NCBI RefSeq assembly: GCF_007655135.1
Contig: NC_045130.1
Location: 16,926,001-16,990,000 of the forward strand
Direction: 5' to 3'
Origin: Punica granatum
Taxonomy: Eukaryota > Streptophyta > Magnoliopsida > Myrtales > Lythraceae
Length of the DNA stretch: 64,000 nt
The translations under genes and the position numbers were made by a program. Of the stretch, positions 1 through 12,100 are shown in pieces (the first letter of the stretch is position 1; every line of letters starts with the position of its first letter). The notes beneath the pieces were generated by a model. It saw nothing but the letters and a program-made list of their open reading frames with translations, was not told the DNA's origin and made no database searches.

Positions 1-99
1 GTAATTTTATGCATTTTAAATTTTCAGGAATTGAAACTTCTATTATTGGGTTATTTCTGCATCAGTTGTTGAATATTTGTGGATAAATTTGTCCATCAG

Positions 100-1726
100 G
101 GAGTTGGAGAAAATTGAAATGGATGGCGATGATCTCTATCTACCCACTGCTACTACTAAACTCGTCAGGGGTATTCAAGTGGACAGTGGAATACCTCTAC
201 AATCAGCAGCAAAAGTTCCTATTATGATCACATTTAATGTGGTTGATCATGATGGTGACCCTAATGACATAAAGCCCCAAGCCTGCATATTTAAGGTAAT
301 TTTGTCTCACTGAGTTCACTTGATTACAAAATTATTGCCGTCATTCGAGGGTTAATATGATATAATTATCAAATCTAGGTTGGAGATGATTGTCGCCAAG
401 ACGTGCTGGCTCTTCAAGTGATATCACTTCTCAGAGACATTTTCCAGGCAGTTGGGCTTAATTTGTATCTATTTCCTTATGGTGTTCTCCCAACTGGTCC
501 TGAAAGGGGAATTATCGAAGTGAGTTTCTTTCTACCCTCCTATCTAGAGATTCTGTTTCTGTGCTTTTGCCTCATAAGTTCTTCAATGAAGCCCACTTTG
601 TGAGAACGGGGGAAGAAACATCCATTACAAGTGGTTTTTGTCTTTCTATCCTGTAGGTCGTTCCCAACACACGAAGCAGAAGTCAGATGGGGGAGACCAC
701 TGATGGTGGACTGTACGAGATCTTCCAACAGGATTATGGGCCTGTTGGCACCCCATCTTTTGAAGCCGCTCGTGAAAATTTCATCATCAGTAGTGCTGGT
801 TATGCAGTTGCCAGTCTTCTACTTCAACCAAAAGATAGGCACAATGGCAATCTTCTCTTCGACAAGTATTAGCCTCTCCCTCTCTCCTTCCTCCCTCTCT
901 TCCTCTCTCTCAGGATCTGATTAACTGAACCTTGTTTACATGTAATGCAGTACGGGGAGACTCGTGCATATCGATTTTGGCTTCATTCTCGAAACTTCAC
1001 CTGGCGGAAACATGCGATTTGAGAGTGCGCACTTCAAGCTGAGTCACGAGATGACTCAGCTGCTTGACCCATCGGGAGTTATGAAGAGTGAAACCTGGTA
1101 TCGCTTTGTGGGGTAAGAAGACTAGAGATTTATTCCTTCCTTCCCTCCCGTCTCCTCCCCCACTAGCGATGCTCTTGAAGTGGAATTGCTTATAAATCAG
1201 GAATCATTTAATGTAGCAATTCCATTTCATTCCTTTAGTACCAGATATGTCCTAAGGGACCTAACAGAGTGACAGTTGGCAGAAGGTGAAACAATACCTT
1301 ATTCTAAGTTCCATTTAAAATCTCGGAAAATTTGTCGGTGACCACATGTTAAAGTTTTTCTTGAGTGTGAGTGCTGCTTTAGGAGCACGCTTCAGCTTAA
1401 TACCCTCTCTAGTTATGCGTCAAGTGAAAAACCAATTTTCTCTATTTTCTCTCTTATGTTTCCGTAGGTTGTGCGTGAAAGGATATCTCGCTGCCCGCCG
1501 TTACATGGATGGAATTATAAACACAGTGCTGTTAATGGTCGATAGCGGCTTGCCTTGCTTTAGTAGAGGAGACCCAATAGGAAACCTCCGCAAGAGGTTC
1601 CATCCTGAGATGAACGAGAGGGAAGCAGCCAACTTCATGATACGAACATGCACTGATGCATACAACAAGTGGACTACCGCTGGTTACGACTTGATACAAT
1701 ATCTGCAGCAAGGCATTGAGAAGTGA
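100..1726 (+). CDS. PI4KA1: Phosphatidylinositol 4-kinase alpha, C-terminal catalytic part (5' partial)
   Basis: This is the kinase end of a type III phosphatidylinositol 4-kinase, which makes PI4P from phosphatidylinositol and ATP at the plasma membrane. Exons are 100-295, 379-519, 657-865, 951-1112 and 1468-1726; all junctions are GT-AG and join in phase. The gene enters from the left, and bases 1-99 look like intron. The joined product reads through the PI3/4-kinase fold: the block [10 protein letters not shown], then [14 protein letters not shown], the catalytic loop KDRHNGNL, and the metal-binding HIDFGFIL in exon 4. It ends in [13 protein letters not shown], matching my memory of the Arabidopsis PI4K alpha 1 C-terminus nearly residue for residue. 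The stop is TGA at 1724. No disruption is seen, so the gene is probably functional. A diverged copy of its last exon lies at 10.1 kb. Confidence 0.95.
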
Positions 1727-2600
1727 ATCCTCTTTCCCCGACTCTATGTTATATATTATACATATATATATGAATTGGTGAGTTCAAATGTAAATTGATT
1801 TGATTGGAATCCCATAGGTGACATTTTTGTAGCAATGAATTTTTTTCCTTTTCAAGTTCTTGTGACCATAGACATGCCAGGTAAATTTGCAATGGCTGGG
1901 GTTGGCGCGGCTCTGGAGGGATGCTTGAGGAGGCATGTATACTTAGCTGCACTATTTTATTCCCTTGTGGGATTTGTATAGTAGCAATCCTATATTGAAT
2001 TATCCTGTGTATTCTTCGCGATTTTCGGAGGAATGAGTATATTCTTGGGAGGGAGGAGTGTTTTCACCTTTCAGTTTTATCGTCTATTTGATGCTTTCCT
2101 TTTCAGAGGAAACAACTTTTGAGGGAAATTTGGGTCCGAGGTTCCCAGTATTCGGGTAAGAACTGACAAGCTGTGGACATTCGGTTGAAAGGCTAATAGC
2201 CGGGAACCCGATGAGTCACTTTCTGGTATTGCCTAGGGGACTGCCACCGGCCTGTCATGGAGGCTGCTGCTGCTATTGGTGACCATTATGAGGACATGAA
2301 GGAAAATGATCACTCACTGGACTGTGGCTGGGTCGATCCAGATGTTGCGGAGATGGCTCGAACCATCGTCTCATGCTGCAATCGGGTCTCATGATTGCAT
2401 GCGACGAAGAAATCTTGATCCCTTTATTCGTTTATTCTTAACTTCTCCGGGGTCTTCTTGGTAGAAAAATTATTGCAACAGGGTGCAGGAATGAATATTA
2501 ATTTTTAATAAAGAATATATCTAAAATCTATATATCTATACATTTTTATATATATATATATATATATGAAAGAAAGATATGAGGTGGGCTCGGCCCAATG
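1727..2600 (+). other. PI4K 3' UTR and downstream flank
   Basis: No gene is seen here. The first part is the likely 3' UTR, with a TA-rich stretch at about 1750-1770. Parts of the stretch recur farther right. About 1727-1830 and 2270-2380 match the PI4K fragment region at 10.2-10.4 kb, and about 2395-2490 matches 12,590-12,690 and 18,395-18,500. This flank was therefore copied together with the PI4K tail. Confidence 0.6.
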
Positions 2601-2624
2601 GCCTCATAATGCTTCATTTTTAAT

Positions 2625-3640
2625 TGAATTTTCTCGATTTTTTGAGTTTTTAAAATTTTAAATTATCTTATATTATAGAACTAGCAATAAAATTTTTTGA
2701 AATTATTTTCGGTAATAATATTCCATTTAAAGAAGACCAAGAATATCATAAAATTTATTAGATAATACAGTGATTTTTAATTGAAGGCAATATTAATTTT
2801 ATGAATGGAATTTTCTAGGTTTTTATTTTTTTTATTTTCTCAATTTTTTTTAATAATTTTTTTTAAAGATCACATAATAAAATTTGCTTTCTTGATTTCT
2901 TTAATTTTTTGAGTTTTTCAAAATTTAAATTATCTTTTATTATAAAATTAGCAACAAAATCTTATGAAATTATTTTCGATTATAATATTTCATTTAAAAA
3001 AGACCAAAAATATCATAAAATTTTTGGATATTGTGGTGATCTCTAATTGAAGGCAGTATTAATTTTTTGAATGGAACTTTTTAGGATTTTATCTTTTTAT
3101 TTTCAAAATTATTTTCAATAAAAATATTTTTTTAAAATATCTCATCATAAAATCTGATTTCTTGAATTTTTATAATATATATAACATAATATATTTGAAA
3201 TAAATGAGAAGATTTTACTATATGTATAGATATTATTTGATAATCTTGAATTTTTTAAATAAAAAATAATATTTCATCATATCAATATTAACATCAAAAT
3301 AAGTATATATTAGCATATATTTTATGAAATGATTTTTCTAGGTTTTTATTGATTTATTTTTATTTTCGGAATTATTTTAATAAAAATATATTTTAAAGAT
3401 ATCTCATCATGAAATATTATTCTTGATTTCTTTAATTTTTATAATTTATATAGCATAATGTATTTGAAATAAATAAGAAGATTTTATTATATGTATAGAT
3501 ATTATTTAATAATCTTGAATTTTTTAAAATAAAAATTAATATTTTATCACATCAATATTAACATGAAAATAAGTATACATTAATATATATATTTATATAT
3601 AATATAAATATATAAATATATGGTTATGTGGACAACTTTC
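2625..3640. repeat. Degenerate AT-rich tandem array, period about 265 bp
   Basis: Similar word series return about every 260-270 bases. A word like 'taggtttttat' appears near 2815, 3080 and 3340. 'tcataaaat..gatttcttgaatttt' appears near 2868, 3139 and 3400. 'tttgaaataaataagaagatttta' appears near 3190 and 3455. Units 1 and 2 resemble each other more closely, as do units 3 and 4, which fits two rounds of doubling. There is no coding potential. Confidence 0.7.
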
Positions 3641-3781
3641 AGTATATATAGGAAGAAAAAGTATATATAAATTATATATTTATATATATATATATTCATT
3701 TTTAAAAAATAGATTATATAATATTTTATAGATATATATATATATATATATATATGAATTGTGTTTTCTTTTTAAAAATAA

Positions 3782-3819
3782 ATCAGATTTGTTCACTGAA
3801 AAAGAAGAACAAATCTGAT
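3782..3819. repeat. Short perfect hairpin
   Basis: A 13-base stem (atcagatttgttc at 3782-3794, gaacaaatctgat at 3807-3819) surrounds a 12-base purine-rich loop. It lies in AT-rich DNA far from any gene end, so a role as terminator or RNA element is not supported. Confidence 0.6.
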
Positions 3820-4349
3820 CATATTTTATATAGATTTTGTATGATAATTATAAACAAAAATTATTTTACACATATACATGGGCCTATTTAGCTCTCAAAC
3901 AATACGTTTACAACTAGAAACGAGCTCTTGAAACATATGCGAGTGAGTTGATTCAATTTATGCTTTGATTTTTCTCTTATTTTTATCATAATTTTTCTTT
4001 TTTTTATTTTTCTCTAATTTTTGCTTATTTTCTCATATTTTTTTTCTCAAAATTGGTGATGTAAGTTTCATCTATCGAAAGGCTATCCTAATACGTAAAC
4101 TCTCAGAAAATAAGTTCGTTTACCTCTTAAACGTGAATGTTGGTTGTTTATTTTATTATTTTTATTTCACTTTTGATTCTCGAAAAAAAAATTTCTTTTC
4201 AATTTTTAATTATAATTTCTTTTCATATTAGTGTACTATCATGTGTAATGCACGGGCTCCATTACACTATTAGTAATAGAATAATCTACGATACATGGTC
4301 AAGGAGAATTAATTATTACCATCATGATAGTTATCATAACTAAAATTTA

Positions 4350-4700
4350 TCATTCCACTTAAGTAAGATTTTGGATTCGAGTCCGGTGAATGTAAAAAAC
4401 CCATGCTGGGAGAGCTTTATCTCTTAGTAACCTGACCCAGCTTGACTAGATTAGTCGAGACCCAATTGGACTTTCGAATATCAAAGTTCACACTGAAAAA
4501 AAATTATCAATGAATGAACTAATGTGGTTTGATTTAAGTGGTTTCTTATTTTTGTTAAACTAGATTTCAAATTCGAGTGTTAGTAATGGAAAAAATTCAT
4601 GCTATGAGAGCTTTACTCCTTAATCGCTTAACTCGACTCAACTAGATTAGTTAGAGCCTATTTGATTTTGGGATATCGGGTCCACACCGGAAAAGTTATC
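4350..4700 (+). mobile_element. Two adjacent SINE-like repeats (variant 2)
   Basis: Two similar stretches of about 150 bases, at about 4350-4510 and 4540-4700, share the order 'attcgagt..', 'catgct.ggagagctttactcctta', 'gactagattagt.agagcc' and 'cgaatatc..gttcacac', ending in a short A run. The same series occurs near 11,505-11,660, 17,290-17,445, 23,320-23,490 (reverse) and 33,560-33,735. The layout suggests an old tRNA-derived SINE family, but the promoter boxes are worn. Confidence 0.5.
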
Positions 4701-4724
4701 AATGAACTCATCGATTTCAATTCA

Positions 4725-6530
4725 ATGCTGAGGATGCTGCTGGTGATATGGGTTCACGAGGACCCGGTGGCGCAGCCCTGGGCCCGGAGGCGGAGGGGAA
4801 AGATCTCGGAGCTGTAGACCTGCACGACGGTGCCCATCCCTACGGAGAAGAAGGCCACGCACGAAAAGGTAGAGAGGATGCAGAGGACGATGGCCCACAA
4901 GAGCTTGATGGAGCTGTGGTTGATGATGCTGAGGCAGGTGGCGATGGAGATGAGGAAGCCGATCGTCCCGGCGATGCTGCTGAGGAGGAGCGGGCGGTGG
5001 CCGAGGCTGTCGAGGAAGAAGGTGGTGATGAGGATGGACGAGGACTTGACCAGGCTGACACCGACTGTTGCGAGCAGCTTGTGGTCGGAGTCGGTAATGC
5101 CGGCCTTGCCGAATATCTCCAGGCCGTAGAGGACTGAGCGGATGCCCGACGCCTGTTGGAGGAAGTGGATCCCCACGCTGGTGATCAGTATGTGCCGCAC
5201 CGCCGGCGTCAAACGGAGGAACAGCTCCTTCGACACCCCTGACCCCTTGGTTCTCTTTGGTACCTGCACTCCCCAAGTGGGCCCCAAAAAAATATTTCGA
5301 CTTAATGAATTTATTCGCCAATGTTAAAAATAAAAATAAAAATAAATAAATAAATAAACCAATTTTGTCTTAGCATCTCTTACCCACCTGAGCGGTCTCA
5401 TCCCAGCTCGGCTTCGTCCTTAGAGTCGGAGGTCTTGTGGAGGCCCCTTGCTTCCCCAAGACGGCCCTACATGACGAGCCACCAATGGCATGGCCATGTT
5501 GCTGAATCCGATCACCATTGATGGGATGGCCCCGATTCCGAGCATGAACCGCCACCCGAGGTGCAATGGCATCTTGGAGAAGGCATAGCGAACTACGTAG
5601 CCAAGGAGTATTCCGGCGTTAATGATGAAGACCTGGGAGCATGTGGGAAAACATTATGATAAATAAACAAACAAATGATATAATACATTTAACAAAGATT
5701 GTATTTGTATGCAAAGTGAAGCCGGGAATAGGGAGCCTCGAGTGGAAGCCGGGGAGACCTCAGCGGTGTAGACGGGTGCAATCATGAGGGCGTAGCCGAA
5801 GCTGACCCCAGCGACGACACACCCGAACATGAGAAAGGCATAGTTTGTGGCAAAGCCCATGAGGACGGCTCCGGCAAAGAAGATGGCCCTGACAAGTACT
5901 ATGGTTACCGGTGGCCCATATAGTCGGAGGTCCTACCGATTGCCGCCGAGTCGAGGAGGGAGATAGAGTAGACGTTGAGGATTCCCATGAGAACCTCCTC
6001 CTGGACTACTGTCATCTTGATCTCCTTCCTTATGAAAATCACCGGCCCACTCATCACATGATAAATAGAGTCAATTCTTCGCATTCTTTTATGAAAAATT
6101 ATTGTGCATTTTTTTTTTGTTATAAGGAAGGCCCATTGGTCCGGTACAATGAAACATGAAATCCTAATAACTAATAAATAAACATAGATAGTCGCATCAA
6201 ATATTTGACATTGAATCTCTTGACTATCATCAAGTAAGAGCGTGTATTATTGTGTTACATCTTTTTTTGTTTCACGACGCCTTTATAATCCGCTTCATCA
6301 GATATATATGTCATTTCCCAACCAAAATTATTTATGGCTAGGTTTTAATTGTGGTTCCCGTAGCCAAGCAATATGGAAGTCATGGAAGCCAAGATTGTGC
6401 AGGCAAATGCGAACTTGTTCCTCTGGGGCTTCTTCGGTAGGTCGAAGTCCTGTATGGATTTCCCGTAGTTCAGGTGCGGTGCCGCGACGTTTCTCGTCCT
6501 TGCTTCCTGCTGGTGCTTGCCATCTCTCAA
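4725..6530 (-). pseudogene. Polyol transporter pseudogene (old third copy)
   Basis: Remains of all four PLT exons lie in the right order: exon 1 at about 6345-6530, exon 2 at about 5745-6060, exon 3 at about 5380-5640 and exon 4 at about 4735-5275. The lesions are many. The ATG is out of frame with the conserved NYGKSIQDFD segment. The exon 2 acceptor and first codons are gone, as is the exon 2 end. Exon 3 has lost the PESPRWL region frame and about 60 bases. Exon 4 lacks a codon around the GIDAVVLYSPE segment, has a one-base deletion after LRAQGCA that leads to a stop, and has no C-terminal quarter. Intact relatives are the copies at 13.5 and 19.3 kb. It is too damaged to encode a transporter. 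Confidence 0.92.
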
Positions 6531-6539
6531 ATTAGCAAA

Positions 6540-7390
6540 TCTTAGCCACGTGGCCAAGAAAGAGACAGCTAAGGGCATCTCTCTCCACTGGGGAGCGAGA
6601 GATCCTCGCCAGCCGTCGTTGGCTATCTTGTGCCTCTGCAAAGAGACCCATCCTACTCAGATAATTGGCTACCGTGTGACAACCTTGGACCCCACATGGC
6701 AGCCAATTTCCTTTTTTTTTTAACATTATTTTTCTTAAAAAAATGAAGTAGCCGTTGGTTGCAAAGGCAGCTAATGGCTACAAAAAATTTTAAATTAAAA
6801 TTTCTTTAATTAAAATTTTATGAATTTTTATTAATTAATATATTTTTAATTATTAATTTAAATAATTTTAAAAGTTCTTTTGTAAATTTTTAATTATGTT
6901 TAATTAATTAATATAATTAAAATTATTAAGAATATATGTTAATTATATATAAAAGTAGTTATATTAATTTAATTAATATAATATGTATATGGGGTCGGAT
7001 CATAGACACTAAAGTCAAAGATACTGTTGGAGTAGATGTCTCATTTTTTCATAGAGTTTATCTCTATCTGACATGACGCCTATGTGACAGTGTAACGCCT
7101 AGTCCAAAAACAAGAGTGAAGACCCATTGGAGATAGCGAGGAGAGGTGAAGTCTCATGGATATTATGTGCATAACAAAGCATGACATAGTTGACGGGAGC
7201 TTATCCAATCCCAGTCCAGGGTTCTATAGTCAATTACAAAATTCAACATAATATACTACACTTAGATTATGTTCATTTTACAGACTACTGTATCCATTTT
7301 GAGCCTTCCTGGACCGGTCCTCACCTGGACTAGATAAATGCCCATAGTCGATAGAGCTTTTTTTTTGCAAGATGGTAGGGCCAAGGGACT
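6540..7390. other. AT-rich insertion upstream of the PLT pseudogene
   Basis: The intact PLT copies have only about 130 bases between the matching points (about 16,090 and 16,222), so some 700 bases here are extra. About 6720-6990 is nearly pure A/T. No ORF, TIR pair or tRNA-like box was recognised. Confidence 0.45.
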
Positions 7391-7489
7391 TAATGCTTAC
7401 GTCATCCTCGGACCGTGAATTTCTCCAAAAATAAATGTTTCTCTTTTTGGCAATGCAGTTAATTCTTCATGTATAATTGTAATCAAATT

Positions 7490-7670
7490 CTGTTTGAATA
7501 ACCAACAAAGTATTGATTGAATGGTAAGCAGTTACAACCCCGTAAGGAGGAGAATATAAGTTCAAGCTTTCGAAAGTGCACTTATTGGGTAGAGAATAAC
7601 TTTTAATACTCGATTCCTAAAAATTGCGAGTATAATATCACCCATAATTTTATTACAGTAAAAAATTCTT
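7490..7670 (+). mobile_element. SINE-like insertion (variant 1) in the PLT pseudogene promoter
   Basis: The flanks 'gtaatcaaattct' and 'attctttttgggtaag' are continuous in the intact PLT copies (near 16,350), so this stretch is an insertion. It carries 'tgattgaatggtaagcag' (A-box-like) and shares 'gcacttattggg' and 'taacttttaatactcgat' with the elements at 11.9 and 17.7 kb. 'aaattctgtttg' and 'aaattctttttg' look like a target duplication. Confidence 0.65.
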
Positions 7671-7680
7671 TTTGGGTAAG

Positions 7681-7750
7681 TTTTTATTCCACGTGTATAT
7701 AGCTTGGATAAATAGTTTTATTCCACGTGTATATAGCTTGGATAAATAGT
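7681..7750. repeat. Tandem duplication of about 34 bp
   Basis: The series 'tattccacgtgtatatagc..ggataaatag' is present twice in a row. The intact PLT copies have one related unit ('taatccacatgtat' near 16,370), so the doubling happened in this copy only. Confidence 0.85.
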
Positions 7751-7802
7751 TATCTTGTTATTTTCATTGGTAATTATATTGCTTTAAATGTATTAGAGAT
7801 TT

Positions 7803-8930
7803 TACAGCGGTTGACTAATAAAAACAACCACCATGCAGTCAGATCTCCTTACGTAAGATCATGGTCGTGAATTTTTTTACCTTAAGATTTACCCCTCATA
7901 ATTAACTCTTGATATTTTCTGCCACGCATCTTCTCGTTGATGCTCATTCTTGCCCTTGAACGAGCTAAATCCACTTCGATATTAAACCGAATCAAAATGC
8001 ACCATTTTAATCAGATAAAAAATAATTTAATTACTTAAGGAAAAAAGAAATAATAAAGTAATACTAAACAAACTTTATTTTCTCTTCATTTTCTCCTATT
8101 GAAAGAAAAATTCAATCTTGAAGAATCCCTAAAATTGACCGTGAAAAATTCAATCTTGGCTCTGCCGACAATGGAGGCATAGCAATGATGTCTACCTGTT
8201 CTAAACATTAAAAGAATTCATTGGAATGATTATAAAAGGGTTCATCGGATATAATCGTAATTGATTAATCACGGCGGTAGATTTTCCAAGAAGGACCTGG
8301 AGCTTCATAATATCATGAAGCCCATTGTTCCATGTGACGGACATTAAACCCAATTCTCTGACTTAAAACATTTTCCTTGTTTATATGGAGGGGTGTAATA
8401 ATTCTCATAATGCTGTGAGTTAAAACATTTTCCTTGTTTTTGAAATTCTTGCAAGAACTCCAATGAAAAACTGAATTTTTCATTGGATTGAAAAATTCAA
8501 TCCAGGGTTGTTGGGCAGCGATTGAGGGACGGTGCCGAGCATCAACAAGATTGAATTTTTCACGAGCAATATTAGGGATTCTTCGAGATTGAATTTGTTT
8601 TTTTGCAATTGGTTCTTCTTCGGTTGGAGAAAGACGAGCAGAAGATAATGTTTGTTTAGTGTTTCTTTATTTTTTTAAGTAATTAAATTATTTTTTATTT
8701 GATTGAATGGTGCATATCGATTCAGTTTCATATTGAAGCAGATCTAGCTTGTTCACGGGCGAGATCGAGAATCAACAAGAAGATGCATGGTCGAGAATAT
8801 CAATAGTCAAAGTATAAGAGGTGAATTTTAAGATTAAAATATTTAGGATCCGTGTATGGCCAGAATCTTACATAAAGGGATCTGATAAAAAAAACCGTGA
8901 TGATTGTTTTTACTACTAACAGTGGTAGCA
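7803..8930. mobile_element. Large foldback (inverted-repeat) element of about 1.1 kb
   Basis: Two arms of roughly 350 bases, at about 7803-8165 and 8545-8930, are reverse complements with scattered mismatches, around a unique centre of about 380 bases. Paired landmarks include 'aaaaataatttaattactta' (left) against its complement near 8670-8695, and 'gaagaatccctaa' near 8119 against 'ttagggattcttc' near 8571. PLT upstream similarity stops before the element and resumes after it at about 8948, so it is an insertion. It has no coding capacity. Confidence 0.8.
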
Positions 8931-8944
8931 TCACTTTAAATGAA

Positions 8945-10100
8945 TTTGGACTAAAATTTTTAGATATCACTTATGTTAACTTTTGTTAAAAATAGTCAAA
9001 ATCAAATTTCTAAGTAGAAACGGAAGAGGGCTCATATAATCAAATCGTAAAATCGAATCATAGAATCGTAAGATTATACAATATAAAAAAAATAGTCTTC
9101 GAAATATAAATATAACTATAAATACGTGTAAAGAAACACGCTAAAATAAAGTTCAATGCATCCTTTATATTTGAAATTAAATCTAAATAATATAATCTCT
9201 ATTCTAATAAATTTATTATCGTGGAGGAGAAGAATTTAGGCTATACATAAGGCGATCTTCAAGTGCAGGGTTTATTTACATTTTTTTTTTGTATATTTTA
9301 AAATCAATTAATTTAAGAAATGGAGAAAATGAAATATGGAGCCCACTTTTTTGCTATTTCATGTTTACTTATTATTTTATTATGTTATTCTATAAGTTGG
9401 GGTGGTATCTCTTGAGTCACTAATAGATGGCTCACCTGACCCACATCCCTTCAGTCTTTTTATCGTCTTTTTCTTCCTCACGATTAGGGTTTTATTTCTT
9501 CTCTCCTCCTCCAAGACAAACCAATCAAAGTTTCCTTCTGAACTGATCCCATACCAGAGAATCGAATCAAACTTTGACGAAAGTGTGAAAGAAATGAACC
9601 ACCAGATACTTGCGGAAACGTCAAGTTTACCGATTTTACTTCTTCAACTTGCGATTCCAAGCTATTCGAAGTCAAATACCGATTTTGTTGCGCGTTGACT
9701 CGCCGGAAAAGCTGATTTTACGAGTTCGAATCGCGTTTTTGACTACCTTATTTTGGTAATACAAATAACTAACTTTGAAGAATTTATATATATTTGTTTT
9801 AGACTTATTTTACACCCTTCGCTGAACACAGGATCGGGTGAGAATGGGACTTTAGGGCTTTAACTTGAGGCCCAGATAGTCGAGGCCTCGCGACAGCGAA
9901 GGGAGCCCAGCAGCCCAACATGAAGAGACAGCCCGTTGACATGATTTTGGGCGGGAAACTGAGCCGGGATCTGATCCGCCGACTCGACTCCGAGCGAGGT
10001 CTGACTCGAAGTCACGGCAAAACCCACATTTGGTCCGGCGAGGATAGGGAAAGGCAGCTAGTATCCGGGAAAAGGCTTTTCTTTTTTCCCCCTCGATTCC
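8945..10100. other. Intergenic, no gene recognised
   Basis: A short piece near 8948-9000 continues the PLT upstream similarity. The rest is AT-rich to about 9400 and of mixed composition after that, with short unrelated ORFs that show no domain. Confidence 0.4.
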
Positions 10101-10107
10101 AAGGTAT

Positions 10108-10300
10108 TGATACGAACTTGCACTGATGCATACAACAAGTGGACCGCCGCGGGCTACAACTCGATACAATATTCGCAGCAAAGGCATTGAGAAGTGAATC
10201 CTGATCTTTCTCCCACTCTATGTTATATATATATATATTATACATATATTTGAATTGGTAAATTCAAATGTAAATTGATCGATTGGAATCACATAGGCAA
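10108..10300 (+). pseudogene. PI4K alpha 3'-end fragment (duplicated)
   Basis: This stretch copies the last part of the PI4K final exon (from base 1639) and its 3' UTR. It starts at 'gatacgaacttgcactgatg', continues through the codons for TDAYNKWT, and runs into the shared UTR words 'gaattggta..ttcaaatgtaaattgat'. An extra A in 'cagcaaaggcattgag' shifts the frame just before the original stop. Only about 30 codons remain, with no catalytic residues. Weaker similarity continues to about 10,410. It is a passenger of a local duplication and not a gene. Confidence 0.9.
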
Positions 10301-10429
10301 TTAATTGATTGCCTTGCTGCCATCAGTGACCACCACGAGGACAAGACGAAAGAGATCACTCACTGGCCTCTGCTAGGTTATTCTGTATGACGCAGAGATG
10401 GCTCGAACAACCATCTCAACCTCATTTGT

Positions 10430-11500
10430 GGCCAAATGCGGCATGTGCGTGGACTCTGGAACCACATCTATCCCAGCATCGGCAACCTTTATCGGCTCAA
10501 GTGGCCACAACCTTCCGCCCTTCCGGTGCGGTGATGATGGTCATTGCCAGGGGATTGGTGGGATCGCAATTAATTCACGGAATTGATTCCGGAAACAGTC
10601 CCTGAACAATTGCTTTGCAGCTCCCTTTGTGAACGGGCTAGCAGTAATCAATCAAACACAAAAAGAGGATGGGGTAAATGGCTAAAAGTCGAGATGAAAA
10701 TATGTAACTGTGAAATACATAATAATAGGGAAGTCTTCGTCATCTGAATTAACCATCACTCGATGGGTGTAAGGGACCGAAACTATTTCATCTACGGAAT
10801 ATTTGTTGCTTTTCCTTTGGTTTAAAACGTCGGTTCCAGCACAGGACAACAGAAGAAGTAAAATGCAACGGGACAGTTCATAATACGTGCAGTGAGGTCC
10901 ACCTAGGAGTTCGCTGTCGATCATTTCGGCTTCCCTACCCCCACAAACAAAGAACTTGGCCATCAAAGAGAGAGTGAAAAGTATCCATCAACTGGACATG
11001 CCAAGGAGCAATGAATGTATGGAAATGTTTTGCAGCTTTCATATTTCCTTTCACCTTTAGCTCTCACCTCCATGAGTCTTCTCCCAATAATATGTAAGTG
11101 GACCCATCTCTTTGGAGGAAAAGGGACACATATGTTATCAATCCACATTCAATTAAAGAAGCGATCCGACTTCTTCCGCGCGTCAAGTAAAGAAAGAGAG
11201 AGGTCGTCGAGGGGACTAAAGTTCTTGTCATGTTTTGCTACGAGTGGAGAGCGAGAGCTGTCTTCCGTCAATCACACGACTTCATGGAGGTCGGCGGTAC
11301 AGTCTTCTGACCCGACATTTATCCGGTGCATATTCAGTCTTTCGACCCGAGATTTAGATTGTTCCCTTCTCTCACTTCCTCTTTCTATGGAGCAACCCGA
11401 TGGATATATCAAACATGGGTCGTCCGCTTTGACGACACGATAGATTCTCAGTGATCGCATCATAGAATTTTAAGGAATGTTTGTTGCGACCAAACAAGAG
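10430..11500. other. Intergenic, unrecognised
   Basis: This is part of the roughly 2.2 kb that separates the two pieces of PI4K-flank similarity (to 10,410, then from 12,590). It holds ORFs of up to 142 codons on both strands (for example 11,015-11,443 +), none with a recognisable motif and all overlapping one another. I do not call a gene. Confidence 0.35.
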
Positions 11501-11504
11501 TTTG

Positions 11505-11660
11505 TTGAAGCGGTTTGACGGTTGTTCCCCTTAAATAAAATTTTCGGTTTGAGTCTTGTGAATGAGAAAATTCTTGACTGTGAGAGTTTTACCGGACTCG
11601 AATTGGATTAATCATTACTCATTGGGCTTCTGAATATCATGATACGCACTAAAAAGAAAA
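11505..11660 (+). mobile_element. SINE-like repeat (variant 2)
   Basis: It carries 'ggtttgagtcttgtgaatg' (B-box-like), 'gactgtgagagttttac' and 'ggattaatca..cattgggcttctgaatatc', and ends in 'cactaaaaag'. Its copy in unit B is at 17,291-17,445. Confidence 0.5.
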
Positions 11661-11908
11661 TCTTTTTTGCGACTAAAATGGATGAACAGAGACGAAATTT
11701 GATTAAGAAAACACAACAAAAATTTTTGAAACAAAGCAAAGTGCCCACTTGCTAATGAATGAACGGACCTGTCAATAGATATGTCATCTTCATCGTCTCC
11801 AAACTCCGATGGAGCTTTCATCAGTAACGAGCAGAAGCAGCTCCGTCAGTTCTCATATATTACCATCCTCCTTTTGTCTTAATTCTTACATATAAAAGGA
11901 AGAGAGTG

Positions 11909-12091
11909 ACAATCAACCAAAATGTTGGTTGAGTGGTAAGTAGTTCATCCCGGAAAACACAAGTTTGAATCTTGGGAATCGCACTTATTGGGAGGGAGAA
12001 TAACCTTTAATACTCGATTTTTCGACTGAATTAGTCAGAACCCATTAGATTTTTGAATACCAAGATATACATCGAAAAAAAAAAAAGTAGT
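11909..12091 (+). mobile_element. SINE (variant 1) with target site duplication
   Basis: The 183-base element is flanked by 'aagagagtg' on both sides (11,900-11,908 and 12,092-12,100). It has an A-box-like 'tggttgagtgg' (fits TRGYNNANNNG), a B-box-like 'gtttgaatc', and ends in an A-rich tail. These are the marks of a tRNA-derived, RNA polymerase III-transcribed retroposon. Confidence 0.82.
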
Positions 12092-12100
12092 AAGAGAGTG

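Noticed and set aside
4722..5321. 199-codon minus-strand ORF in the PLT pseudogene
   Set aside because: It is Pro/His/Arg-rich and out of frame with the PLT-like frame at 4,754-5,287. It is a shadow of the relic exon.
10387..11463. ORFs of 60-142 codons on both strands
   Set aside because: They overlap each other, have no motif or splice context, and lie in DNA that interrupts a duplicated flank.
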